Positions 36,571 to 47,795 of a DNA stretch of 64,000 bases are shown here, one piece after another; the stretch's first letter is position 1, and each line of letters starts with the position of its first letter. The notes under the pieces were generated by a model, which worked only from the letters and a program-made list of their open reading frames with translations, was not told where the DNA came from and searched no databases. Origin of the DNA: Flavobacterium palustre. Its GTDB lineage: Bacteria > Bacteroidota > Bacteroidia > Flavobacteriales > Flavobacteriaceae. The position numbers were made by a program, and so were the translations under genes. The stretch lies in contig NZ_BMGA01000003.1 of NCBI RefSeq assembly GCF_014639535.1, positions 372,001 to 436,000 of the forward strand, read 5' to 3'.

Positions 36571-36578
36571 CAAAAGTA
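36571..36578 (-). promoter_or_regulatory. -7 element of sucC promoter
   Basis: The minus strand reads TACTTTTG, giving a leader of about 45 bases. Confidence 0.5.
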
Positions 36579-36918
36579 TTAAAAACGAACTTAAAACTGA
36601 AATCTTTTTAGTGATTTAAAATATCTTATAAATAAAGTTAAAAAAAGACGTTTTCACAACTTTTTTTCTATCAAAAAAAAGATTTTACAGCAAAAAAATG
36701 ACTGAGCAGACGTTTTTGCCTTTAATTTTATAATATTGAATTTAAAAAAATCAGAAATAATTGTCAAAATAACTCCCTAAAAACGAAGTTCTATTAACGA
36801 TTTATTAATACTTAGCTCAAATAATGCAATTATTATTATTATTAACACATTTTTCTATTATTCCTGTAAAAGTAACCCCTAATGCTCTCAATCGATGGAT
36901 TATATTTAATGAAATATC
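36579..36918. other. Divergent regulatory region between sucC and gltB
   Basis: AT-rich, about 340 bases, no ORF. It includes an ATT triplet run (about 36829-36842) and the upstream regions of both genes. No clear NtrC/PII-type or other known operator was recognised. Confidence 0.35.
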
Positions 36919-36926
36919 TATTTTTG
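36919..36926 (+). promoter_or_regulatory. -7 element of gltB promoter
   Basis: TATTTTTG, 18 bases before the gltB ATG. Confidence 0.5.
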
Positions 36927-36944
36927 TAAAAAAAATTATCAAGC

Positions 36945-39900
36945 ATGAAAGTTAAAGAACAAGGCCTTTATTTGCCAGAATTCGAGCATGAAAACTGTGG
37001 AGCTGGTTTTATCTGCAACCTTAAAGGTGAGAAAACAAATCAAATTATCCATGACGCACTAGAAATTCTAGTAAAACTAGAGCACCGTGGAGGTGTAAGT
37101 GCTGACGGAAAAACGGGAGATGGAGCTGGACTTTTGATTGACATTCCTCACGAATACTTCAATAGAGTTTGTGATTTCAAATTACCTGCACCACGCGAAT
37201 ATGCTGTTGGAATGGTATTTTTACCTAAAATCCAAAATCAATACGTTTTTTGTAAAGACATATTTGAAAAAGAAATTAAAGCACAAGGACTTACTGTTCT
37301 TGGATGGAGAGAAGTTCCTGTTGACTCTACACAATTAGGAGAAATCGCTGCTGCTTCTGAACCTACTATTGAACAAATCTTTGTGGGCAAAAATGAAGCA
37401 ATTGACGAAACTACTTTCAAAGCGAAATTATATGCTGCACGTAAAATTACAGAACATGCAATTGCTAACTCTAAGGTATCGCAAAGTTCTTATTTTTATG
37501 TTCCTAGTTTATCTACTACTACCTTAATATATAAAGGTATCATCATGCCTGAAGATATCGGGCCATATTATACTGACTTACAACAAACAGACTTAGTGAC
37601 TCGTTTGGCATTAGTTCACCAACGTTTCTCTACTAATACAATGCCTACATGGGAATTGTCTCAACCTTTTAGATACATGTGTCAAAATGGTGAGATTAAC
37701 ACTTTAAGAGGTAACGTAAGTAGAATGCGTGTTCGTGAAGAAATCATGAAAAGTGATGTCTTTGGACCACAAATCGAAAAATTATTCCCAATCATTCTTC
37801 CAGGAAAATCAGATTCTGCTTCTATGGATATGGTTGTTGAATTATTAACACACACAGGTCGTTCATTACCGGAAGTAATGATGATGATGATTCCTGAGGC
37901 TTGGGAAAAACACAAAACCATGTCTGAGGAAAGAAAAGCATTCTACGAATACAATGCTTGCATCATGGAACCATGGGATGGTCCTGCTTCTGTACCTTTC
38001 TCTGACGGTGATTACGTAGGAGCTTTATTAGACCGTAACGGTTTAAGACCTTCTCGTTATACTGTAACTAAGAGTGGTAAATTAATTATGGCATCAGAAA
38101 TTGGTGTTGTAACTGTTGATCCGGAAGATGTAGAAAGTCACGGTAGATTAGAGCCAGGAAAAATGTTCTTAGTTGACATGAACGAAGGACGTATCATCAA
38201 TGACGAGGAAATCAAAAGCAAAATTGTTTCTGAAAGACCTTATCAGGAGTGGTTGAAACAATACCGTTTGAACTTAAAAGACGTTCCTACTACAACTAAG
38301 GCTTGTCCTATCGAAACTATCGATTTAAAAACAAGAGAGCGTTTATTCAACTATACATTAGAGGACATTCAGGATATGATTACTCCTATGGCTCAGGCTG
38401 GAAAAGAAGCTTTGGGTTCTATGGGTATCGATACTCCTCTTGCTGTATTGTCTGACAGACCACAATTAATCCCTAACTATTTCAAACAATTATTTGCACA
38501 GGTTACTAACCCACCTTTGGATGGTATCCGTGAAGAAATTGTAACTGATATCAGTTTAGCATTAGGTCAGGACAGAAATATTTTTGATATTTCTAGCAAA
38601 CAATGTAGAAAATTAAGAATTCAAAATCCGGTTATTTCTAACGACGACTTAGAAAAAATCAGAAACATCGATATCGATCATTTCAAAGCTGAAACTATTG
38701 AAATCTTATACAAAAAAGAAAAAGGTTTAAATGGTTTAGAAAATGCTTTAGAAGATATTATCACTCAAATCAGCAAAGCGGTTGACAGAGGAACTAATAT
38801 CATTATCTTATCTGATAGAGGTGTAAATAAAGAATTCGCTCCAATTCCTGCTTTATTAGCTTGTTCTTATGTTCACCACCAAATGAACCGTTTACGCAAG
38901 CGTTCTTACTTCGATATTATTATCGAATCAGCTGAACCACGTGAACCACACCATTTTGCAACTTTATTTGGATACGGTGCAAGTGCAATTAACCCTTATA
39001 TGGTTAACGAAATCATTCGTGTACAAGTACAAGAAGGATTTATCACTGGAATTAGCGAACAAAAAGCGGTTGACAACTTCAACAAAGCAATTGGTTCAGG
39101 TTTATTAAAAATCATGAACAAAATTGGAATCTCTACTTTACACTCATACAGAGGTTCTCAAATTTTCGAAATTGTTGGTTTCAATTCTAAATTTGTTGAA
39201 AAATACTTCCCTTACACTGCTTCAAGAATTGAAGGTATCGGATTGTACGAAATTGAAAAAGAAATCAGCGAAAGATATAACTATGCTTACCCGGATGTAT
39301 TAATTCCTAACCGTTTAGGATTAAACATTGGAGGTGAATACAGATGGAGACGTAACGGGGAAAGACACATGTTCAACCCTACTACTATTGCTAAATTGCA
39401 ACAGGCAGTACGTTTAAGCGATCAGGCTAGTTATGATGTATATGCTAAAACTGTAAACGATCAGGCTAAGAGTTTAATGACCATCCGTGGTTTATTTGAA
39501 TTCGACAACTTAGATCCAATTCCATTAGACGAAGTAGAACCATGGACTGATATCGTAAAACGTTTCAAAACCGGAGCGATGTCTTACGGATCTATCTCTA
39601 GAGAAGCACACGAGAACTTGGCTATCGCTATGAACCGTATTGGAGGAAAATCTAATTCAGGTGAAGGTGGAGAAGACAGAACCCGTTTCCAACCAGACGT
39701 AAATGGTGACAGCCGTAACTCGGCTATCAAGCAAGTAGCTTCCGGACGTTTTGGAGTAACTTCTCACTACTTATCTAGTGCAAAAGAGATTCAAATCAAA
39801 ATGGCTCAGGGTGCAAAACCAGGAGAAGGTGGACAATTACCAGGTGAAAAAGTATTGCCTTGGATTGCATCGGCTCGTAACTCAACTCCTTTCGTAGGAT

Positions 39901-41459
39901 TGATTTCGCCTCCGCCACACCACGATATTTACTCAATTGAGGATTTAGCACAATTAATCTTCGACTTGAAAAACGCTAACAGAGAAGCTCGTATCAACGT
40001 AAAATTAGTTTCTGAAGTTGGTGTGGGAACAATTGCAGCGGGTGTTGCTAAAGCAAAAGCTGACGTTGTATTAATAGCAGGTTATGATGGTGGAACAGGA
40101 GCTTCTCCATTAACATCATTGAAACACGCGGGTCTTCCTTGGGAACTTGGATTGGCTGAAGCACAACAAACTTTAGTATTAAACAACTTAAGAAGCCGTA
40201 TTGTTGTAGAATGTGACGGACAATTAAAAACAGGACGTGACGTAGCTATTGCTGCTTTACTTGGTGCTGAAGAATTTGGTTTCGCTACTGCTCCATTGGT
40301 TGCTTCTGGTTGTATCATGATGCGTAAATGTCACTTGAATACTTGCCCTGTAGGTATTGCTACTCAGGATAAAGAATTACGTAAAAACTTCAAAGGAACT
40401 CCTGAGCACGTAATTAACTTCTTCTACTATGTTGCAGAAGAGTTAAGAGGTATTATGGCTTCTTTAGGTTTCAGAACTTTAGAAGAAATGATTGGTCAAA
40501 CACACAAAATCAATTCTAATAAAGCGATAACTCACTATAAAGCAAAAGGTTTAGATCTATCTTCTATCTTACACAGACCGGATTCATACAAATACATGAC
40601 GGTTCGTAACACTGAGAAACAAGACCACGGATTGGACAACGTAATGGACTTCCAAATCTTAAAAGATTCTCACCGTGCTTTATACAGAAAAGAGAAAATG
40701 ACTTTAGATTATCCTATTAAAAATACCGACCGTTCAGTGGGAGCTATTGTTAGTAACGAGATTTCTAAAATATATGGTCACTTAGGTCTACCGGAAGACA
40801 CCTTAAATATCAATTTCACAGGTTCTGCAGGACAAAGTTTAGGAGCATTTAGTGCACACGGATTGACTTTTACTGTTGAAGGAAATACAAATGACTATTT
40901 AGGAAAAGGATTATCTGGAGCTAAATTAATCATCAAGAAACCAGCTAAAGCAACTTTTGTTGCCTCTGAAAATATCATTGTAGGTAACGTTTGCTTATTT
41001 GGAGCAATCGAAGGAGAAGCATTCATCAACGGTATTGCAGGAGAGCGTTTCGCAGTTCGTAACTCAGGTGCTACAGCAGTAGTTGAAGGTGTAGGAGATC
41101 ACGGTTGCGAGTACATGACTGGAGGACGAGTAGTTGTTTTGGGTAAAACCGGAAGAAACTTCGCTGCAGGTATGAGTGGTGGTATCGCTTATATCTACGA
41201 TCCTGAGCACAAATTCAAAAATGGTTTATGTAATACTGAAACCATCGAATTTGAAACAGTTGAAGGAAATGAAGCTGATGAATTGAAAACTTTAATAGAA
41301 AGACACGTTCAGTACACTGATAGTACAAAAGGTATCGAATTATTAAATGATTGGAATACAAGCTTAGAAAATTTTGTAAAAGTAATGCCTACAGAATACA
41401 AAAAAGCATTAAAGCGTTTGGAAACTGAGGTACAAATGGTAGAAGAATTAACAGCATAA
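36945..41459 (+). CDS. gltB: Glutamate synthase large subunit
   Basis: This enzyme makes two glutamates from glutamine and 2-oxoglutarate with electrons from GltD. The 1504 residues are full length. A 17-residue propeptide precedes Cys18 ([10 protein letters not shown]), the N-terminal nucleophile of the glutaminase domain (to about 430). A central domain, the FMN barrel ([33 protein letters not shown]) and a 3Fe-4S cysteine cluster ([15 protein letters not shown]) follow, then the right-handed beta-helix end ([29 protein letters not shown]). gltD follows after 4 bases. Codon bias suggests high expression. Confidence 0.98.
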   Translation: MKVKEQGLYLPEFEHENCGAGFICNLKGEKTNQIIHDALEILVKLEHRGGVSADGKTGDGAGLLIDIPHEYFNRVCDFKLPAPREYAVGMVFLPKIQNQYVFCKDIFEKEIKAQGLTVLGWREVPVDSTQLGEIAAASEPTIEQIFVGKNEAIDETTFKAKLYAARKITEHAIANSKVSQSSYFYVPSLSTTTLIYKGIIMPEDIGPYYTDLQQTDLVTRLALVHQRFSTNTMPTWELSQPFRYMCQNGEINTLRGNVSRMRVREEIMKSDVFGPQIEKLFPIILPGKSDSASMDMVVELLTHTGRSLPEVMMMMIPEAWEKHKTMSEERKAFYEYNACIMEPWDGPASVPFSDGDYVGALLDRNGLRPSRYTVTKSGKLIMASEIGVVTVDPEDVESHGRLEPGKMFLVDMNEGRIINDEEIKSKIVSERPYQEWLKQYRLNLKDVPTTTKACPIETIDLKTRERLFNYTLEDIQDMITPMAQAGKEALGSMGIDTPLAVLSDRPQLIPNYFKQLFAQVTNPPLDGIREEIVTDISLALGQDRNIFDISSKQCRKLRIQNPVISNDDLEKIRNIDIDHFKAETIEILYKKEKGLNGLENALEDIITQISKAVDRGTNIIILSDRGVNKEFAPIPALLACSYVHHQMNRLRKRSYFDIIIESAEPREPHHFATLFGYGASAINPYMVNEIIRVQVQEGFITGISEQKAVDNFNKAIGSGLLKIMNKIGISTLHSYRGSQIFEIVGFNSKFVEKYFPYTASRIEGIGLYEIEKEISERYNYAYPDVLIPNRLGLNIGGEYRWRRNGERHMFNPTTIAKLQQAVRLSDQASYDVYAKTVNDQAKSLMTIRGLFEFDNLDPIPLDEVEPWTDIVKRFKTGAMSYGSISREAHENLAIAMNRIGGKSNSGEGGEDRTRFQPDVNGDSRNSAIKQVASGRFGVTSHYLSSAKEIQIKMAQGAKPGEGGQLPGEKVLPWIASARNSTPFVGLISPPPHHDIYSIEDLAQLIFDLKNANREARINVKLVSEVGVGTIAAGVAKAKADVVLIAGYDGGTGASPLTSLKHAGLPWELGLAEAQQTLVLNNLRSRIVVECDGQLKTGRDVAIAALLGAEEFGFATAPLVASGCIMMRKCHLNTCPVGIATQDKELRKNFKGTPEHVINFFYYVAEELRGIMASLGFRTLEEMIGQTHKINSNKAITHYKAKGLDLSSILHRPDSYKYMTVRNTEKQDHGLDNVMDFQILKDSHRALYRKEKMTLDYPIKNTDRSVGAIVSNEISKIYGHLGLPEDTLNINFTGSAGQSLGAFSAHGLTFTVEGNTNDYLGKGLSGAKLIIKKPAKATFVASENIIVGNVCLFGAIEGEAFINGIAGERFAVRNSGATAVVEGVGDHGCEYMTGGRVVVLGKTGRNFAAGMSGGIAYIYDPEHKFKNGLCNTETIEFETVEGNEADELKTLIERHVQYTDSTKGIELLNDWNTSLENFVKVMPTEYKKALKRLETEVQMVEELTA

Positions 41460-41463
41460 CACA

Positions 41464-42918
41464 ATGGGAAAAGTAACAGGTTTTAAAGAATTCGAAAGAC
41501 AAGATGAATCATACACAGCAGTACAAGAGCGTGTAGGACATTATAAAGAATTTACAGTTCCTTTGAGTGAAGCTGAAATTACTAAACAAGGATCTCGTTG
41601 TATGGATTGTGGTATTCCATTTTGCCACAGTGGATGTCCATTAGGGAATTTAATCCCTGATTTCAACCACATGGTACACCAGGGAGAATGGCAAAAAGCC
41701 TCTTGGATACTACATTCAACAAATAACTTCCCTGAGTTTACAGGACGTTTATGTCCTGCTCCATGTGAAAAAGCATGCGTACTAGGGATTATTGCTGAGC
41801 CAATTTCTATTGAAAACATAGAAAAAAATATCGTGGAGCGTGCCTTCCAGGAAGGATGGATTAAACCACAACCACCAAAAACAAGAACAGGAAAAACTGT
41901 TGCTGTTGTTGGTTCAGGACCTGCCGGTTTAGCAGCCGCACAACAATTAAACAGAGCAGGACACACTGTTACTGTTTTTGAAAGAGACAATGCAATTGGT
42001 GGATTATTACGTTACGGAATTCCTAATTTCAAATTAGAAAAAGAAATTATCGACCGTCGTGTTGCTATCCTTGAAGCTGAAGGAATTACTTTCAAAGTAA
42101 ACACTAATGTTGGTGTAAACTATGACATCAACGATTTGAAAGCTTTTGATTCTATCGTGCTTTGTGGTGGTGCTACTCAAAGAAGAAGCTTACCAACTCC
42201 TGGTGCTGATGCCGATGGTGTAGTTCAGGCAATGGATTTCTTAACACAACAAACTAAAGTTGTTTTTGGAGAAAAAATCGAAAACCAAGTTATGGCTACC
42301 GGAAAAGATGTAATCGTTATTGGTGGTGGAGATACAGGTTCTGACTGTGTAGGTACATCAAACCGTCACGGTGCAAAATCAGTAACTAACTTTGAGATTA
42401 TGCCAAAACCACCAGTTGGAAGAAGCGAATCTACTCCATGGCCTTACTGGCCGTTACAGTTAAAAACTTCTTCTTCTCACAAAGAAGGTGTTGAAAGAAA
42501 CTGGTTAATCAATACTAAAGAATTCATCAAAGATGCTAATGGTAAATTAACAGCTCTTAAAACTGTAAACGTAGAGTGGAAAATGGTTCCGGGACAAGCT
42601 CCTCAATTGATCGAAATTGAAGGTTCTGAAAAAATCTGGCCATGTGACTTAGCTTTATTAGCTTTAGGATTTACAGGTCCTGAGAAAACTTTGGCAGAGC
42701 AATTAGGTCTTGAAACTGATTTCAGAAGCAATTATAAAGCTAACAATTACCAAACTAATGTTCCAAACGTATTTACTGCGGGAGATATGAGAAGAGGACA
42801 ATCATTAATTGTTTGGGCTATTTCTGAAGGTCGTGAGGCTGCAAGAGAAGTAGATTTATACTTAATGGGAACTACAAACCTTCCTACTAAAGAAGGTGGA
42901 GATTTACCTCCATTGTAA
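41464..42918 (+). CDS. gltD: Glutamate synthase small subunit
   Basis: This 484-residue NADPH-oxidising partner of GltB passes electrons through two 4Fe-4S clusters. N-terminal cluster cysteines appear in CMDCGIPFCHSGCPLG (about 40-55) and CPAPCEKACVLG (about 96-107). The FAD site is VAVVGSGPAGLAAAQQLN (about 146-163). The NADPH site is VIVIGGGDTGSDCVG (about 284-298). A C-terminal FAD contact is NVFTAGDMRRGQSLIVWAI. It starts 4 bases after gltB and ends at a terminator, so the operon is gltBD. Confidence 0.98.
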   Translation: MGKVTGFKEFERQDESYTAVQERVGHYKEFTVPLSEAEITKQGSRCMDCGIPFCHSGCPLGNLIPDFNHMVHQGEWQKASWILHSTNNFPEFTGRLCPAPCEKACVLGIIAEPISIENIEKNIVERAFQEGWIKPQPPKTRTGKTVAVVGSGPAGLAAAQQLNRAGHTVTVFERDNAIGGLLRYGIPNFKLEKEIIDRRVAILEAEGITFKVNTNVGVNYDINDLKAFDSIVLCGGATQRRSLPTPGADADGVVQAMDFLTQQTKVVFGEKIENQVMATGKDVIVIGGGDTGSDCVGTSNRHGAKSVTNFEIMPKPPVGRSESTPWPYWPLQLKTSSSHKEGVERNWLINTKEFIKDANGKLTALKTVNVEWKMVPGQAPQLIEIEGSEKIWPCDLALLALGFTGPEKTLAEQLGLETDFRSNYKANNYQTNVPNVFTAGDMRRGQSLIVWAISEGREAAREVDLYLMGTTNLPTKEGGDLPPL

Positions 42919-42936
42919 TCTTAAATAAACTTTTTT

Positions 42937-42972
42937 TAAAAGACCTTGATTCATTTCAAGGTCTTTTTTTTG
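42937..42972 (+). terminator. Terminator of gltBD
   Basis: AAAAGACCTTGA, loop TTCA, TTTCAAGGTCTTTT and T-run. Confidence 0.85.
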
Positions 42973-43040
42973 GTTTTTATAATCCTATCCATCATATGTT
43001 TTAAAAATATAAACTACAACGCTGTATGTTTATTTTAAAA

Positions 43041-43060
43041 CAATTTGTTACAATTTGTTA
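43041..43060. repeat. Direct repeat in lysA upstream region
   Basis: CAATTTGTTA occurs twice head to tail, just upstream of the lysA promoter. It may be a regulator site or chance in AT-rich DNA. Confidence 0.4.
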
Positions 43061-43076
43061 GAAATATTTTTATCTA

Positions 43077-43107
43077 TTGTAGTATCGATAAAAGAATAAT
43101 AAATTTG
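43077..43107 (+). promoter_or_regulatory. Promoter of lysA
   Basis: TTG (43077-43079), 20-base spacer, TAAATTTG (43100-43107), 16 bases to the ATG. Confidence 0.6.
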
Positions 43108-43123
43108 TGTAAAAATAATAGCA

Positions 43124-44347
43124 ATGCAATCAAAAGACTTACTTCAATTAGCTGAACAATTTGGCAGTCCATTATATGTATATGATGCCGAGAAAATAAA
43201 ATCACAATACCAGAGATTAACTAAAGCTTTTTCTAAAGTAGAAAAATTGCGTATCAATTATGCGATGAAAGCATTGTCTAACGTTGCCATTCTTCAATTA
43301 TTGAGAGATTTGGGATCTTGTTTGGATGCTGTTTCTATCCAGGAAGTACAATTAGGACTTCATGCAGGATATTCTCCGGATCAGATATTTTTCACTCCAA
43401 ATGGTGTTTCTCTTGAAGAAATTGAGGAAGTACACTCACTAGGAGTTCAAATCAATATTGATAATTTATCTATTTTGGAGCAATTTGGTGCAAAACACCC
43501 ACACGTTCCGGTATGTATTCGTATCAACCCTCACGTTATGGCTGGTGGAAACGAAAACATTTCAGTAGGTCATATTGATAGTAAATTTGGTATTTCAGTT
43601 CACCAGTTGCCGCATTTAGTACGTATTGTTGAAAATACAAACATGAACATTGCCGGTATTCATATGCACACAGGTTCTGATATTTTAGATATCGAAGTAT
43701 TCCTGTATGCTGCTGAAATCTTATTTGATGCTGCCAAAAATTTCAAAAACTTAGAATTCCTTGATTTTGGAAGTGGTTTTAAAGTACCTTACAAAAAAGA
43801 CGATATTGAAACAGATATTGAAGAATTAGGTAAAAAACTATCTAAAAGATTCAATGCTTTCTGCGATGAATACGGAAAAGAATTAACATTGATTTTCGAA
43901 CCGGGTAAATTTTTAGTAAGTGAAGCAGGTTTCTTCTTAGCAAAAGTAAACGTAGTAAAACAAACTACTTCTACTGTTTTTGCAGGAATTGATTCTGGAT
44001 TCAATCACTTAATTCGCCCAATGTTTTACGGTTCTTCTCACCATATCGAAAACATCTCTAACCCTAAAGGGAAAGAGCGTTTTTACTCAGTAGTAGGATA
44101 CATTTGCGAAACGGATACTTTTGCAAGTAACCGCAGAATTCAGGAAATTGCCGAAGGTGACATCCTTTGCTTCAGAAATGCTGGTGCTTATTGCTACTCA
44201 ATGTCTTCCAACTATAATTCAAGATACAAACCAGCAGAAGTATTATGGATAAATGGTGAAGGGCATTTAATTAGAGCTCACGAGACATTTGAAGATTTAT
44301 TAAAAAATCAAATTCCATTACCTGCAACTGTAGCAATGGCTAAATAA
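43124..44347 (+). CDS. lysA: Diaminopimelate decarboxylase
   Basis: This enzyme decarboxylates meso-diaminopimelate to L-lysine, the last step of lysine synthesis. The 407 residues form the fold-type III PLP enzyme: barrel with the Schiff-base Lys in INYAMKALSN (about 45-54), the His motif GIHMHTGSDI (about 178-187), the PLP phosphate loop EFLDFGSGFKVPY and the substrate-binding EPGKFLVSEAG. The C-terminal beta domain has CETDTFASNR with the catalytic Cys supplied across the dimer, and RNAGAYCYSMSSNYNSR. Monocistronic between two terminators. Confidence 0.96.
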   Translation: MQSKDLLQLAEQFGSPLYVYDAEKIKSQYQRLTKAFSKVEKLRINYAMKALSNVAILQLLRDLGSCLDAVSIQEVQLGLHAGYSPDQIFFTPNGVSLEEIEEVHSLGVQINIDNLSILEQFGAKHPHVPVCIRINPHVMAGGNENISVGHIDSKFGISVHQLPHLVRIVENTNMNIAGIHMHTGSDILDIEVFLYAAEILFDAAKNFKNLEFLDFGSGFKVPYKKDDIETDIEELGKKLSKRFNAFCDEYGKELTLIFEPGKFLVSEAGFFLAKVNVVKQTTSTVFAGIDSGFNHLIRPMFYGSSHHIENISNPKGKERFYSVVGYICETDTFASNRRIQEIAEGDILCFRNAGAYCYSMSSNYNSRYKPAEVLWINGEGHLIRAHETFEDLLKNQIPLPATVAMAK

Positions 44348-44357
44348 TCAAATCAAT

Positions 44358-44390
44358 AAAAAAGGGACTTTTCAAAGTCCCTTTTTTTTA
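44358..44390. terminator. Bidirectional terminator lysA / pafA
   Basis: AAAAAAGGGACTTT, loop TC, AAAGTCCCTTTTTT between convergent genes. Confidence 0.85.
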
Positions 44391-44396
44391 TATCCT

Positions 44397-46004
44397 TTAG
44401 TTTCCTAAAACTTCTGTTAAAACATTTGCTTCAGTTCCATTAGGAAAAGAGACCTTAATTTTTTGAGCTACTGTTGGCGCAATTTGAGTAATCACTTTTT
44501 TATCAAACGATTCTCCTTTTTTAATATTCCATCCATAAAACAGCAAAGGTACGTGAGTATCGTAACTATAAGGTGTACCGTGTGAAGTTCCAGTCCCTCC
44601 ATAGCCACCCGGTTTATCCAGAATTACTAAATCTCCGTTTTGTTTCGGATCAAACCCCTTTGAAATAAAGCTTAGATAGTAATCTGTCCCAGATGCAGCA
44701 AGTATTTCTTCTTCAGAATAAACTCTTTTTATATGCGCAAATGTCATTAAATAATCTTTGAACAAAATTTTAACTTTAACTAAATCAACTCCTTTTTCTT
44801 TAATTATTTTTTTATCAAAAAATAGATTATCATTCGAATAATTTAACACTACATCAACACCAAAAGTAGTTTTAGAATAATCCCGAAGTTTATCTACTAA
44901 CTCCTTCTGACCAATACCACCAAAATTATATTTATTATCTTTTAGAAAATTAGCATTCTCCCCTGCAGCATGATCGGAAGTCAAAAACAATAAATAATTC
45001 CCCTTACCTACTTTTTTATCCAAATAAGTCAAAAAATCAGCAATAGTTTGGTCTAAACGCAAATAAGTATCCTGAATTTCTCTCGATCGTGGTCCTGTTA
45101 AATGTCCCACATAATCCGTTGAAGAAAAACTAACTGCTAAAAAATCGGTATCATTATCTGCTCCTAAATTTTCATTCGCAATAGCTTCTTTTGCAAAATC
45201 AGCTAAAAAGTCATTCCCAAAAGGAGTAGATTTAATCACTTTAGCTCCATTTTTAGCATACATTTCTTTTAAAGGATAGGGAAAAACAGGCTTTTTACTG
45301 CCGTACAAAAGTCCTTCATACGGATTATCATCTGCCAAACTTTTATCATACACCGATTCTGCTTTAAGCAAAGTCCAATCTTTATTTAAATAAGCTTCGT
45401 AATTTTTCTTAGCATTAAATTCGGACACCCAATTTGGTAATTGTTTTCCATAAAAAGTACTCGAAATAAAATTCCCCGAATCACTCATCCAAAATGCCCA
45501 ATTAGCAAAATGCCCTGCCGGGAGTATAGCTCCACGATCTTTAACACTAATTCCAATCACTTTTCCTTTAAAATTAGTTGACATACGCAACTCATCAGTA
45601 ATTGTTGTACTTTCCAAATTTGTCGGAGACATCTTTCCCTCTCCTGAATCACCAGTTCCTAAAATAGAAACCGAAGCATCGTCAGTACAATATCTTGATT
45701 TACCGATAGACTTATCAAACCAGCTATTCCCCACAATTCCATGAACCGCCGGAGTAGTTCCTGTATAAATGGAAGCGTGTCCCGGACCGGTATAAGTAGG
45801 CATATAATTATAGTGAGTGTTATGAAAAACATAACCCTCATTCATTAATCTGCGAAAACCATTAGCCGAAAAATCATCCGAAAAACGATAGAGATATTCA
45901 GTCTTCATTTGGTCAACCACAATCCCGACAACCAATTTGGGTCTTTGTTGTGCGTTTCCATTAAAAATTGCAATTGTAGTAAATAGTAAAAATATTTTTT
46001 TCAT
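44397..46004 (-). CDS. pafA: PafA-type alkaline phosphatase (phosphate-insensitive)
   Basis: This periplasmic phosphomonoesterase frees phosphate from organic esters. It is 535 residues from ATG 46004; the 30-residue longer frame is rejected because MKKIFLLFTTIAIFNGNAQQ is a clean signal peptide. PafA active-site features are all present: metal-ligand Asp31 (GIVVDQMK), nucleophile Thr in PTYTGPGH (about 72), Asn93 (VGNSW), the Lys-x-Arg pair in SVKDRGAILPAGH, then zinc ligands in FSSTDYVGHLTGP, TSDHAA and GTSHGTPYSYDTHVPLLFYG. PafA is the main phosphatase of Flavobacterium and, in the studied species, is not repressed by phosphate. Confidence 0.95.
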   Translation of the reverse strand: MKKIFLLFTTIAIFNGNAQQRPKLVVGIVVDQMKTEYLYRFSDDFSANGFRRLMNEGYVFHNTHYNYMPTYTGPGHASIYTGTTPAVHGIVGNSWFDKSIGKSRYCTDDASVSILGTGDSGEGKMSPTNLESTTITDELRMSTNFKGKVIGISVKDRGAILPAGHFANWAFWMSDSGNFISSTFYGKQLPNWVSEFNAKKNYEAYLNKDWTLLKAESVYDKSLADDNPYEGLLYGSKKPVFPYPLKEMYAKNGAKVIKSTPFGNDFLADFAKEAIANENLGADNDTDFLAVSFSSTDYVGHLTGPRSREIQDTYLRLDQTIADFLTYLDKKVGKGNYLLFLTSDHAAGENANFLKDNKYNFGGIGQKELVDKLRDYSKTTFGVDVVLNYSNDNLFFDKKIIKEKGVDLVKVKILFKDYLMTFAHIKRVYSEEEILAASGTDYYLSFISKGFDPKQNGDLVILDKPGGYGGTGTSHGTPYSYDTHVPLLFYGWNIKKGESFDKKVITQIAPTVAQKIKVSFPNGTEANVLTEVLGN

Positions 46005-46024
46005 GATATAATTATGTATAAAAA

Positions 46025-46032
46025 CAAAAATA
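46025..46032 (-). promoter_or_regulatory. -7 element of pafA promoter
   Basis: The minus strand reads TATTTTTG, 20 bases before the ATG. No PHO-box-like repeat was recognised. Confidence 0.5.
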
Positions 46033-46123
46033 CAAATTAAAGTGAGAGCTGCTATTATGAAATAGTTATCTGTAAAAATCCAACTAAAATCCAAACAAGC
46101 CTGCCTAAATCAAACTATAAAGT

Positions 46124-46131
46124 TATTTTTG
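46124..46131 (+). promoter_or_regulatory. -7 element of secreted hydrolase promoter
   Basis: TATTTTTG, 45 bases before the ATG at 46177. Confidence 0.45.
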
Positions 46132-46176
46132 TAATTCCAAAACATCAAAAAAAATCGTTTTTCGAGACAAAACACA

Positions 46177-47601
46177 ATGAAATCTACAGCTATCTCCTTT
46201 AGTACTTTTTTATCTAAAAAAAACTTAGTATGTATTTTACTCGGCTTATTTTTAACTGCAAATTCATGGGCTACAACAGGAAAATGGATCAGTAAAACAA
46301 CAGGAAGGGCTATTGAATACAATGCTACCGAATCAAAAAAACCTGTTAAAGATTATGCTGGAAATTATCTGACTGTGGTCTATTTAAAAAACTTATCTAT
46401 TAAAAAAATAGGAAGAAACAGCATTAAAAAAGATGTCAATTGGCTACTATCGCAAGGTTATCGGGTTGTCGAACTCGATTATGCTAAAAACAGCAATGCC
46501 AAAGCAATAAAAATAAATGAAGATATCATTGCCATTAACGACTCAATTGCTGCCGGAAGTTTTTGTGGTTACAAAAATTGCTCTCTATACAAATCCTATG
46601 TATTGTTTGAAGGCTATCGCATAGCCAGAGATGTCAGCTATTTTATTGATGACCCAAAAGTGTACAACACACCCGAACAATATAAAGTTGGCGATTCTTT
46701 GCACATGGATATTATTTATCCGGCGAATCCAAAAGTCAAAGTTCCTGTCATTTTATCTTTTTCATACAGCAATAGTTATGCGTTTTATGACAGCAACAAA
46801 GGAATGTTAACCGATGCCTACAAAGACCAAAGACTAAATTTAGCCTATTCATTTGCTGGTTTTAATGATTCTTTTCTCGAAGGAGCACCTGCCAGTGGAA
46901 TAGCCTGGGCAATTGCCGACCATCCAAAATACTGTCCATGGGGAAAAGGAAAAACTGTTAACGGTCCAAATGACGCCTACAAATCATTTCAAACCAACCC
47001 TGATGCCGCTCAAAAAGTAAAATCAGCTATTCGAACATTGCGTTTTTTTAGCAAGCAAAGGGGACTTTCGGATAAAATTGGGATTTTTGGATTCTCCAGA
47101 GGTTCCACAGCTGGCTCTATGGCTATTGGTGATAGAAAAGTAGAAGAGCTGGAAAATGCAGGTTTTCATATTGGAATTTCTGATGTTGTTCAGGCTGCAA
47201 CGCTGGGACCGGGTGTTTTTGATTATACCCTTATATACAACACTCCTGATGATGGCGATAAAAATTTAGAACAAAGATGTCCATGGGTTTGGGGACCATT
47301 AGACGAAAACAGAAAATTATGGGAATCTATGGGAGGTTCTTTTTTAGTCGAAAAAACAGCAGCTCCTACCCTATTCTTTTACAATACTGACGACGATCAC
47401 TATTACGAAGATCAAATTAAACATTTTAAAAACAAATTAGATCTTTTAGGAGTTCCAACATTTTCCCTTATTAATTATGGAAAAGGACATGCTATTCCAC
47501 AAACTGCTAACGATTTAAATACGCTGTATAATTTTTTTAAAAACTATCTCAATCCTCCAAAAGTAGATAAGTTCAAAAACAATTTAGCAAACAATAAATA
47601 A
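46177..47601 (+). CDS. Secreted alpha/beta hydrolase
   Basis: This is a 474-residue protein. A long n-region then the hydrophobic core LVCILLGLFLTANSWA gives a signal peptide ending near residue 32. The N-terminal part (40-110) is unassigned. The hydrolase core has VPVILSFSYSNSYAFYD as oxyanion strand, nucleophile Ser in GFSRGSTAG (about 306-314), Asp in FYNTDDDHYYEDQ and His in GKGHAIP (about 432-438). The order is that of esterase or carbohydrate-esterase-like alpha/beta hydrolases. Substrate unknown. It is divergent from pafA and 260 bases before a TonB receptor. Confidence 0.85.
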   Translation: MKSTAISFSTFLSKKNLVCILLGLFLTANSWATTGKWISKTTGRAIEYNATESKKPVKDYAGNYLTVVYLKNLSIKKIGRNSIKKDVNWLLSQGYRVVELDYAKNSNAKAIKINEDIIAINDSIAAGSFCGYKNCSLYKSYVLFEGYRIARDVSYFIDDPKVYNTPEQYKVGDSLHMDIIYPANPKVKVPVILSFSYSNSYAFYDSNKGMLTDAYKDQRLNLAYSFAGFNDSFLEGAPASGIAWAIADHPKYCPWGKGKTVNGPNDAYKSFQTNPDAAQKVKSAIRTLRFFSKQRGLSDKIGIFGFSRGSTAGSMAIGDRKVEELENAGFHIGISDVVQAATLGPGVFDYTLIYNTPDDGDKNLEQRCPWVWGPLDENRKLWESMGGSFLVEKTAAPTLFFYNTDDDHYYEDQIKHFKNKLDLLGVPTFSLINYGKGHAIPQTANDLNTLYNFFKNYLNPPKVDKFKNNLANNK

Positions 47602-47775
47602 CACTCTCACTTTACTACTTATTAGAACAGAAAAGCTACCACAAAACACACAACAATCTAAAAAACAACACATTAAAACAAAAACCCTGTTCTTTTTATA
47701 TTTTTATCACCTATTATAAAAGAATTAAGCGAATAAATTTCAAACAACTTACAACTATTCTGTTAATATTTGTTT

Positions 47776-47792
47776 TTATTTATTCTAAATAA
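47776..47792. promoter_or_regulatory. Inverted repeat, putative iron-regulator (Fur-like) operator
   Basis: TTATTTA-TTC-TAAATAA is a perfect 7-base inverted repeat with a 3-base spacer, ending 3 bases before the -33 box of the siderophore-type receptor. The AT-rich form and place fit a Fur-like box. The regulator is inferred. Confidence 0.5.
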
Positions 47793-47795
47793 TAC

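Noticed and set aside
36523-36573. N-terminal extension of SucC
   Set aside because: The extra 17 residues do not match the family, whose N-terminus is [10 protein letters not shown]; the -7 box lies at 36571-36578.
41541-41990. 149-codon minus-strand ORF inside gltD
   Set aside because: Shadow of the gltD coding frame, which is certain from its motifs.
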